Origin: Myxococcota bacterium
GTDB taxonomy: Bacteria; Myxococcota; B64-G9
Length of the DNA stretch: 64,000 nt
Assembly: GCA_022710975.1 (NCBI GenBank)
Contig: JAKLGA010000022.1
Coordinates: 20,658-84,657 of the forward strand
Reading direction: 5' to 3'
Made by a program: the position numbers and the translations under genes. Position 1 is the first letter of the stretch. The number at the start of each line of letters is the position of its first letter. The notes under the pieces were generated by a model, which saw only the letters and a list, made by a program, of their open reading frames with translations, was not told where the DNA came from and did not search any database. Positions 52,536-59,952 of this stretch are shown here, piece after piece.

Positions 52536-55500
52536 ATGCTCAACCACGACCGCAAGCATCCCCTGCAGCTCGCCGCCACGCTTCTCGTGGTGGGCTGCGC
52601 CTGGCTCACGCCGGACTCGGCCTCGGCGGCCACTTTCGTGGTCGTCTCGAGCGGGGACGGGGGAGACGCGTCCCCGGGCGACGGGGCGTGCGCCACGGCA
52701 GCCGGGGTGTGCACCCTCCGGGCGGCCATCCAGGAGCACAACGCGCTGGGCGGTGCCAACGCGATCCACTTCAATCTCTCACCCTTGGCGGCCATCCGTC
52801 CGTCGACGAATCTCCCGGCCCCGGACAGCGACCTGGTGATCGACGGCACCACCCAACCGGGCTTCACAGGCATTCCGCTCGTGGTTCTCGACGGCGTCGA
52901 CGTCGGAGGTGGCATCGGCCTGCGACCCGACGGACGATCGGAAATCAGAGGCCTGGTCCTCGTCCTGTGGGAGAGGGGGATCGTCCTGGACCGGGGACCC
53001 GATGTCGTCGTGGCCGGGAACTTCATCGGCCTCTCGCTCTCCGGCATCAGCGCGCAGCGCAATGGATACGGGAACCTTATCGCGAGCCCCCACCACGTCA
53101 TCGGCGGCCCGGACCCGGCCGACCGGAACTGGATCTCTGGGAACGACATCGCGGGTATCGAGATCTACGACACTGGCGACTACACCCTGATCGAAGGGAA
53201 CTACCTCGGCACGGACGCCGGCGGCAACCTCGACGTGCCCAACACGATCGGCATCGAGAGCTTCGGCGCGCAGGACGTCGTCATCCGGGACAACCTCATC
53301 TCGGGCAACACCTACTTCGGCCTCCGGCTCATGGGGATCGGCGGCGCCGTGACCGGTAACCTCATCGGCACCGACGCCTCCGGGACCTTGCCGATCCCCA
53401 ACGAAATCGGCGCGGAGATCTCGGGAAACGGCACCCAGGTCGGTCCGGTAGTGGGTGGCCCCGAGCCTGGAGCCGGGAACACGATCTCCGGCAACAGCTT
53501 CGGCGCCTTGGACGTCTCCGCGGAGGTCCTGGTCCAGGGCAACCGCATCGGCACAGCGCGGGATGACCTCCGCCCCATCTCGAACGGAGAGTTTGGGATT
53601 TCGGCCCAGGGTCCCGCCACCATCGGCGGCGCTGCCCCGGGCGCGGGCAACGTCATCGCCTACAACGGGGGCCTGGGCATCAACCCGGGACCCGGGATCC
53701 AGGCGCGCGACGTGGTGTTCATGCAGCGCAACTCCATCTTCTCGAACGCCGGCCTCGGGATCCACCGCACCTGGGATCCCGTCTACGGCGCATTCCTCTC
53801 GGAGGCGCGCAGCACCCGCGTGCGCGGCTCGGCCGTCTTCCTGCCCTTCCGCTCGGTCACCGTCGACTTGTACGCCAACACCTCGCTGGACCCCAGCGGT
53901 TTCGGCGAAGGTGAGACCTGGATCGGCTCCGCCGCCGTTTTCACCGACGCGGCGGGCTCGGCCACCTTCGAGATCAGCCTGGCCTTCCCCATGGCGCCAG
54001 GCCTGTTCGTCTCCGCCACCATCACGGACACGGACGAAGGGACGAGCGGGTTCTCCCCGGGCCTCGAGGTTTCGGGCTGCCTGCCCGGGTCGGGTCCGTG
54101 CTGCGACGCGGACGGGGATCTCCTGCCCGCCGGGACCGGGTGCCGCCCGGCCGCGGGCGCCTGCGACCTGACCGAGGTCTGCGACGGGGCCTCGGCCGCA
54201 TGTCCCCCCGACGCCCTCCTGCCCTCGGGGGCCGAGTGCCGAGCGGCGATCGGCCCCTGCGACACCGCGGAGGTCTGCACTGGCACGTCCCAGGACTGCC
54301 CCGCCGACGCCTTCCTGCCCTCGGGCGCGACCTGCCGCGCGGCGGCCGGGGACTGCGACGCGGCGGAGTCCTGCGCCGGCGACTCGGCGGCTTGCCCGGC
54401 GGATCTCTTCCTGCCGGACACCGCGCTGTGCCGGTCGACCGCGGGGGCGTGCGACCTCGCGGAGAGCTGCACCGGGCTCGCCGCAGCATGCCCGGAGGAT
54501 GCCGTCCACCCGGTCACCGTCGTATGCCGGGCGGCCGTGGGGGCCTGCGACCTGGCGGAGACGTGCACCGGTGCCAGCGCGGCCTGCCCGCCGGATGCTG
54601 TGTTCGGGGAGGACACGATCTGCAGACCCGCGAGTTGCGTGGACGGAGTCGAGACCCTGGCGACGGCGTGCGCCGGGACGGCCGGGACCTGTCCTCCACG
54701 GTCCGAGCGTCCGTGCGCAGCCTATGCCTGCGGCCCGACCGGCTGCCTGACCGGGTGCCAGACTGGGGCCGACTGCGCCCCGGGCTACACCTGCGAGGCC
54801 GGGGCGTGCCTTGCTCCAGGAGGGCTCGGCGACCCCTGCTTCAGCGCGGCGGAGTGCCTGTCCAGCTCCTGCGTGGATGGCTTCTGTTGCGACGGAAGCT
54901 GCGCCGGCCAGTGCGAGGCCTGCGACCGCGCGGGCGCCGAGGGCGCCTGCGGCCCGGTCGAGGGCGAGCCCCACGGCGAGCGGACGCCCTGCACCGCGGA
55001 CGGCTCGGCCTGCGGCGGCGCGTGCGACGGGACCAACCCGGAGGCCTGCGCCTACCCGGGCGTCGAGACCCCCTGCCGCGAGGCCTCGTGCATCGACGCC
55101 GTGGCCGTGCTCCCGGCCGCCTGCCAGGGCGACGGCGCCTGCCCGGCCGAGCAGGCCCAGGCCTGCGCGCCTGCCGACTGCGACGGCGCGATCTGCGGCA
55201 AAGGCTGCGCGCTGGACGCGGACTGCGGCGCGGGCCAGTACTGCGCGGCCGGGGTTTGTGCGGACAAGCTCACCCAGGGCGAGCCGTGCTCCGGCGACCA
55301 CCAATGCCTGAGCGGCCCGTGCGTGGATGGCTTCTGCTGCGACGGCGCGTGTGCCGGGCAATGCGAGGCCTGCGATCTCGCCGGCTCCGAGGGTGCCTGC
55401 GGCCCGGTCGAAGGCGCGCCCCACGGCGGCCGGGCGGCCTGCGCCGGGCAGGGGGCTTGCCAGGGGAGCTGCGACGGCAGCGACCGGGACGCCTGCGCCC

Positions 55501-55826
55501 TCCCTGTCGCGGGCACCGCGTGCTCACCCGCCCGATGTGAGAACTACCTGGCCACCCTGGCGGGCACCTGCGACGGCGCCGGGACATGCAGCGCCGCCAC
55601 CCAGGTCTCCTGCGTGCCCTACGTGTGCGGCGCGGACGGTTGCCTCACGACATGCCTGAGCTCCATGGACTGCGTGGGCGGGCACGAGTGCGCGGACGGA
55701 CAGTGCCGGCCCTTCGAGCTCGAGGCCTCGAGCGGGTGCGGCACCTCCGGGGGCTCGGACCTGGGGGGACTCGTCTCGGTGCTCCTCCTGGCCGGCCTGT
55801 GGTTCGCCAGACGGCGTCCGCGCTGA
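52536..55826 (+). CDS. Surface protein: CSLREA/beta-helix head, disintegrin-like repeats, MYXO-CTERM
   Basis: A 1096-residue exported protein (signal to ~31, SASA/AT). The early motif CTLRAAIQEHNAL is the CSLREA signature that precedes right-handed beta-helices; repeated short strands ending in Asn (GNLIGTDA, GNTISGNS, GNVIAYNG) form the helix to ~415. Five disintegrin-like repeats follow (~535-695), then the Cys-rich base (~700-1065) and a MYXO-CTERM-like tail (SSGCG, helix, RRRPR; only one Cys before Gly, versus CGCG in its sisters). The head type differs from its neighbours while the stalk is shared. Ligand unknown; pectate-lyase-like polysaccharide binding is one possibility, without visible catalytic residues. 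Confidence 0.85.
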   Translation: MLNHDRKHPLQLAATLLVVGCAWLTPDSASAATFVVVSSGDGGDASPGDGACATAAGVCTLRAAIQEHNALGGANAIHFNLSPLAAIRPSTNLPAPDSDLVIDGTTQPGFTGIPLVVLDGVDVGGGIGLRPDGRSEIRGLVLVLWERGIVLDRGPDVVVAGNFIGLSLSGISAQRNGYGNLIASPHHVIGGPDPADRNWISGNDIAGIEIYDTGDYTLIEGNYLGTDAGGNLDVPNTIGIESFGAQDVVIRDNLISGNTYFGLRLMGIGGAVTGNLIGTDASGTLPIPNEIGAEISGNGTQVGPVVGGPEPGAGNTISGNSFGALDVSAEVLVQGNRIGTARDDLRPISNGEFGISAQGPATIGGAAPGAGNVIAYNGGLGINPGPGIQARDVVFMQRNSIFSNAGLGIHRTWDPVYGAFLSEARSTRVRGSAVFLPFRSVTVDLYANTSLDPSGFGEGETWIGSAAVFTDAAGSATFEISLAFPMAPGLFVSATITDTDEGTSGFSPGLEVSGCLPGSGPCCDADGDLLPAGTGCRPAAGACDLTEVCDGASAACPPDALLPSGAECRAAIGPCDTAEVCTGTSQDCPADAFLPSGATCRAAAGDCDAAESCAGDSAACPADLFLPDTALCRSTAGACDLAESCTGLAAACPEDAVHPVTVVCRAAVGACDLAETCTGASAACPPDAVFGEDTICRPASCVDGVETLATACAGTAGTCPPRSERPCAAYACGPTGCLTGCQTGADCAPGYTCEAGACLAPGGLGDPCFSAAECLSSSCVDGFCCDGSCAGQCEACDRAGAEGACGPVEGEPHGERTPCTADGSACGGACDGTNPEACAYPGVETPCREASCIDAVAVLPAACQGDGACPAEQAQACAPADCDGAICGKGCALDADCGAGQYCAAGVCADKLTQGEPCSGDHQCLSGPCVDGFCCDGACAGQCEACDLAGSEGACGPVEGAPHGGRAACAGQGACQGSCDGSDRDACALPVAGTACSPARCENYLATLAGTCDGAGTCSAATQVSCVPYVCGADGCLTTCLSSMDCVGGHECADGQCRPFELEASSGCGTSGGSDLGGLVSVLLLAGLWFARRRPR

Positions 55827-55833
55827 ACCCACG

Positions 55834-55865
55834 GGACTGTCCACTGGACAGTCCCTGGACGGTCC
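55834..55865. promoter_or_regulatory. TGTCCA/TGGACA inverted repeat, site D, with extra half-site
   Basis: GGACTGTCCA-C-TGGACAGTCC (55834-55854), perfectly symmetric, followed at once by a third half CTGGACGGTCC. The main centre is 72 bases before the -24 GG of the next sigma-54 element. Confidence 0.5.
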
Positions 55866-55913
55866 GGGCTCTCCCCGCCTCCCCGCAACCCCCCAGAAAC
55901 ACGTCGAGCCTCC

Positions 55914-55930
55914 TTGGCCCATGGCTTGCA
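55914..55930 (+). promoter_or_regulatory. Sigma-54 promoter of the chitobiase-repeat/NHL lipoprotein gene
   Basis: TTGGCCCATGGCTTGCA: GG and GC ten bases apart, with the same outer bases as the other three but a changed spacer. About 42 bases to the ATG. Confidence 0.55.
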
Positions 55931-55972
55931 ACGTCAGCCGGCAAACCCGACGAGCTCACGAGGAGGTACTCC

Positions 55973-57982
55973 ATGAGATCGATCTCTTGTCTCGGCGCCG
56001 CGGCCGCCATCCTGCTCCCCCTGCTGCTGGGCGCCTGCGGCGGCGGAGGCGGCGAGCCGGCGGACACCCTGGCCCCGGTCACCCTGGCCGCGCCCCCGGC
56101 CGGCACCTACCAGGGCGCCCAGTCGGTCAGCCTGACCTGCGACGACGGGGGTGGCTCGGGCTGCATGGGCACGTTCTACACCACCGACGGCAGCGCGCCG
56201 ACCCAGTCCTCCACCCTCTACGCCGGGCCGATCGCCATCGCGGAGGACACCACCCTGCGCTACTTCTCGGTGGACAACGCGGGCAACGAGGAGGCGGCCC
56301 GCAGCGCGAGCTACGTGATCGAGCCGGTGGTCCAGGACACCACCCCGCCGGTCACCACGGCCGCGCCCGCGGGCGGCACCTACGCGGCGGCCCAGTCGGT
56401 GGTGCTGACCTGCGACGACGGCGCGGGCTCGGGCTGCGCGGCCACGTACTACACCCTGGACGGCACCATCCCCACCGCGGCCTCGCCGGTCTACGCCGCG
56501 CCCCTGGAGATCGCCGCGGACACCCAGCTGCGCTTCTTCTCCGTGGACCAGGCTGGGAACCAGGAGGCGGTCAAGAGCGAGGCCTACGCGATCGACGCGG
56601 TGGAGGACACCACCCCGCCGGTCACCACGGCGACGCCTGCGGGCGGGACGTTCGCCGAGGCGCAGACCGTCGCGCTGGCTTGCGACGACGGCGCGGGCTC
56701 CGGCTGCGCGGCCACGTACTTCACCGTCGACGGCTCGGTGCCGACCACGGCCTCCGCGGTCTACGCGAGCCCCCTACAGATCGCCGCGGACACGACCCTC
56801 AGATTCTTCTCGGTGGACAGCCAGGGCAACCAGGAGGCCGTGCAGAGCGAGGTCTACGTCATCGACGCGGACGCGGACATCACCCCGCCCGTGACCGCGG
56901 CCTCTCCGGCTGGGGGCACCTACGGTGAAGCCCTGGAGGTCCGGCTGACCTGCGACGACGGCACGGGCTCGGGCTGCGCGGGCACGTACTATACCCTGGA
57001 CGGTTCGGAGCCGAACGTGACGTCGGCCATCTACGCGGCCCCCATCCCGATCGCGGCGGACACCACCCTGAGGTTCTTCTCCCAGGACTACGAGGGCAAC
57101 CAGGAAGGGACGAGGACCGAGGTCTACCTCATCGACGCGGGCGACCTCACCCCGCCCGTGACCACGGCCTCACCCGCGGGCGGCGTCTTCACCACGCCCC
57201 AGACCGTGACACTCACCTGCGATGACGGCGCGGGCTCCGGCTGCCAGATCACCTACTACACCGTGGACGGTTCCCAACCCACCCCGGCCTCGCCGGTGTA
57301 CACGGCCCCGCTCGACATCTCGGTCAGCACCACCCTGAGGTTCTTCTCCCAGGACATGGAGGGCAACCAGGAGGAGGTCCGCCGGGAGGTGTACGAGATC
57401 CAGCTTCCGTCGGCCATGCAGGCAGAGTGGCTCGGAGCCTACGGGGCCACGGGCTCCTGGCAGACCGGAGATGGCTGTACACCTGGCTCCGGAGACGGCA
57501 TGCTGCGCGCTCCCACGGACGTCCTTCCGGCCGGCGGTCACCTGTACATCGTCGACAGCGAGAACAAACGGGTGGTGAAGGTCGAGGCCGCGAGCGGCGC
57601 CTTCGTCGGCTGGATCGGCCGCATCGGCCAGCCGCCCACGGGCGGCGCCGCGGGATGCGCCGGCGCGGTCTCGGGCGAGGTCACCCCGGGCTGGTGCACC
57701 GGGGGCACCGGGGCCTACGGCGACCAGCCCGGGGCCTTCTCCAGCCCGAGCCGTCTGGCCACCCACGCAGGGGTGTTGTTCGTGTCCGACACGGGCACGG
57801 GCCGCCTCAACCGCTTCGAGATGGACAGCGGCGCGTACCTGGGTGCCATCGAGGGCCCCCAGGGACCCACGGCCCTGGCCGTGGACGGTGTCTACCTGTA
57901 CGCCGCGGAGGATCGTGGTCAACGCATAAGCCGCTGGCTGCTCGCCGATGGCTCCGCCCAGGGCTGGACCGGCCGGGCCTAG
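55973..57982 (+). CDS. Lipoprotein with five chitobiase-like repeats and start of an NHL propeller (5' part)
   Basis: A 669-residue product, as read to the first stop. LLLGAC is a perfect lipobox. Five tandem ~88-residue repeats of the CHB_HEX_C_1 type (FYTTDGSAPTQSSTLYAGPI, TTLRYFSVDNAGNEE) follow, each with a Cys pair (LTCDDGAGSGC). From ~residue 480 come three NHL-type blades (HLYIVDSENKRVVKVEAASG). A TAG at 57980-57982 interrupts the propeller; the next entry continues in the same frame. AGGAGGT stands five bases before the ATG. If read as one protein it would be ~1315 residues. Surface-exposed sugar or protein binding is likely. Confidence 0.8.
   Translation: MRSISCLGAAAAILLPLLLGACGGGGGEPADTLAPVTLAAPPAGTYQGAQSVSLTCDDGGGSGCMGTFYTTDGSAPTQSSTLYAGPIAIAEDTTLRYFSVDNAGNEEAARSASYVIEPVVQDTTPPVTTAAPAGGTYAAAQSVVLTCDDGAGSGCAATYYTLDGTIPTAASPVYAAPLEIAADTQLRFFSVDQAGNQEAVKSEAYAIDAVEDTTPPVTTATPAGGTFAEAQTVALACDDGAGSGCAATYFTVDGSVPTTASAVYASPLQIAADTTLRFFSVDSQGNQEAVQSEVYVIDADADITPPVTAASPAGGTYGEALEVRLTCDDGTGSGCAGTYYTLDGSEPNVTSAIYAAPIPIAADTTLRFFSQDYEGNQEGTRTEVYLIDAGDLTPPVTTASPAGGVFTTPQTVTLTCDDGAGSGCQITYYTVDGSQPTPASPVYTAPLDISVSTTLRFFSQDMEGNQEEVRREVYEIQLPSAMQAEWLGAYGATGSWQTGDGCTPGSGDGMLRAPTDVLPAGGHLYIVDSENKRVVKVEAASGAFVGWIGRIGQPPTGGAAGCAGAVSGEVTPGWCTGGTGAYGDQPGAFSSPSRLATHAGVLFVSDTGTGRLNRFEMDSGAYLGAIEGPQGPTALAVDGVYLYAAEDRGQRISRWLLADGSAQGWTGRA
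56245..56368 (+). repeat. 124-base identical tract shared with the next lipoprotein gene
   Basis: Identical to 60225-60348 (offset 3,980), within the chitobiase-like repeats of two neighbouring genes. Divergence is high on both sides, indicating exchange between the two genes. Confidence 0.85.
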
Positions 57983-57985
57983 AGC

Positions 57986-59917
57986 ATGCCGGACGCGTGT
58001 GAGGGCAGCATGCCCGCGGCCGTGCCGGGCGCCACGGGCGGCTGGTGCACGGGCGGCAGCTCGGGGAGCGGCAGCCTGGACGGCGAGCTCAACCGTCCCT
58101 ACGGCCTGGCCCACGAGCAGGGCAAACTCTACGTCGCCGATGTCAACAACTCCCGCCTGCAGCGCTTCGACGCGGCCACGGGCGCCTTCGAGGGCTGGCT
58201 CGGCAAGGTGCTGGCGACCGATCCGGCGCTGGGCGGTGACTGCGCCGGGCAGGCCTCGGGCTATGTGGCCCAGGGCTGGTGCACGGGCGGCACCCAGCAA
58301 GGCGGCCCGGAGAACGATGGCGAGCTGTACTACCCCCAGGCCATCGCCGCCCAAGACGGCGTACTCTACGTCTCCTCCATCGAGCGGGTGAGCCGCTACG
58401 ACGCCGCGACAGGAGCCTACCTGGGCTGGATCGGGAGGATCGGCACGACCGCGCCGGAGGCGTGCGAGCTGGGGATCCCGGATCCCTTCCAGGAACTCCC
58501 CACCGGCAGCTGGTGCATCGGCGGGGACACCAGCACCTCCAACACGTCGATCGACGGAGCGCTCGGCACGCCCCAGGGCCTGGCCATCGCGAGCACCAGC
58601 CTGTATGTGACCGAGTACGCCACCAGCCGCGTCCAGGAGTTCGATCTGGCGGGCGGCAGCAGCCTCCACTGGCTGGCCGCCTATCCGGTGGCCCTCGACG
58701 CCTGGTCGATGCAGGACGTGCCCGGGCCGGTCGCAGGGCATGGGGACGGCATGCTGACCAGCCCGTTCCAGGTGGCGATCGACGAGTCCTCGGACCTGAT
58801 GTACGTGGCCGAGCAGAGCCGCATCAGCCGGTTCGTGGCCTCGACCGGCGAGTTCCTCGGCTGGACCGGACGGACCTCCAGCATGCCCGACTCCTGCACC
58901 GGGCCGATGCCGGCCGCCATCCCGGGACCGACCGGGAGCTGGTGCCTGGGCGGGGCCCCGGAGCGCGGCAGCGCCGACGGCGAGCTCTACTACTCCCCGG
59001 GCGGTCTCCTGCTGCAGGGCGGCTACCTGCTGGTGAGCGACAGCGCCAGCGGCAGGATCGTGCGCTTCACCCTGGGCGGGGCCTTCGCCGGCTGGATCGG
59101 CCAGATCGGCGACACCACGGGGCTTGGCCCGGCCGCGTGTGCCGCGGCCGGCCTCCACGCGTTCAGCCCCACCTGGTGCACGGGGGGCATGGCCGCGCAG
59201 TATGCCCGCTACATCGGTTCGCCCTTCGATCTGGACATCGTCGGTGACACCCTGTACGTGACCGACGGCCGCAACGCCAGGATCAACCGGATCCACCTGC
59301 TGCCCGCAGATGAAGTCTCCTACGGCGGGTGGACGGGCTTGATCGGCCCCCAGGACAGCGACCGGCCGACCTCGTGCGACGGAGGCAGCGTGCCCGCGGC
59401 CGGCGAGCCCACCCTCGACTGGTGCTACGGCGGGAACTCGCAGAGCGGGACCATCGACGGCGCGCTCGACCAGCCCTACGCCCTGGTGGCGGACGGGAAC
59501 GGCAACCTCCTGGCGGGCGGCAACGATCGTCGGCTGAGCGTCTTCAGCCCAGCCGGCGCCTACCTCGGGCAGGCCGTCTCGGACGCGCTCCAGGACGTGC
59601 ACGGGCTGTCCCTCGACGCGGTCCGGGGCGAGCTCCTGATCGGGCACGGCTCGCTGGTCGCCAAGTTCGACCTGGCCACGGGCCAGCTCCTGGGCTGGGC
59701 CGGGGGGGTGGGTGTGGTGCCGACCGGGGGAGATCCGGGTTGCACGGACGCCCTGCCAGGCGCCTTCACCCCTGGCTGGTGCACGGGCGGCGCCGCGCTC
59801 GCCGGGACCGCCAACGGCATGATGGTCCCCTTCGGCCTGTTCGCCACGGACAGCTACGTGTACGCCGCCGATCCCATGCACAACCGGGTGACGCGCTTCG
59901 ATCGCGAGCAGCAGTAG
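57986..59917 (+). CDS. NHL-propeller remainder after in-frame amber codon (3' part)
   Basis: In-frame continuation (643 residues from the next Met) of the gene above, beginning one codon after the TAG. It carries nine more NHL-type blades (for example LYVADVNNSRLQRFDAATG and LYVTDGRNARINRI), making 12 in all, two six-bladed propellers. It has no signal peptide or good ribosome-binding site, so it is not a free gene. Repeat alignment places the TAG where a Ser codon stands elsewhere (GWTGRTSSMPDSC against GWTGRA-stop-SMPDAC); a single C-to-A change would do it. Readthrough or a sequencing error are alternatives to loss of function. Confidence 0.7.
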   Translation: MPDACEGSMPAAVPGATGGWCTGGSSGSGSLDGELNRPYGLAHEQGKLYVADVNNSRLQRFDAATGAFEGWLGKVLATDPALGGDCAGQASGYVAQGWCTGGTQQGGPENDGELYYPQAIAAQDGVLYVSSIERVSRYDAATGAYLGWIGRIGTTAPEACELGIPDPFQELPTGSWCIGGDTSTSNTSIDGALGTPQGLAIASTSLYVTEYATSRVQEFDLAGGSSLHWLAAYPVALDAWSMQDVPGPVAGHGDGMLTSPFQVAIDESSDLMYVAEQSRISRFVASTGEFLGWTGRTSSMPDSCTGPMPAAIPGPTGSWCLGGAPERGSADGELYYSPGGLLLQGGYLLVSDSASGRIVRFTLGGAFAGWIGQIGDTTGLGPAACAAAGLHAFSPTWCTGGMAAQYARYIGSPFDLDIVGDTLYVTDGRNARINRIHLLPADEVSYGGWTGLIGPQDSDRPTSCDGGSVPAAGEPTLDWCYGGNSQSGTIDGALDQPYALVADGNGNLLAGGNDRRLSVFSPAGAYLGQAVSDALQDVHGLSLDAVRGELLIGHGSLVAKFDLATGQLLGWAGGVGVVPTGGDPGCTDALPGAFTPGWCTGGAALAGTANGMMVPFGLFATDSYVYAADPMHNRVTRFDREQQ

Positions 59918-59952
59918 CCGCGTCGCGCAAGTCGACCCCAAGGAGGTTCATG

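Noticed and set aside
41460..55800. Eukaryotic contamination to explain disintegrin-like repeats
   Set aside because: They are fused to bacterial MYXO-CTERM tails, preceded by bacterial signals and share the local codon bias.
37300..55900. CRISPR-like regular repeats
   Set aside because: The periodicity (about 96 bases for the Cys repeats, about 150 for kelch) is coding in one frame and the units are diverged; no spacer/repeat alternation.
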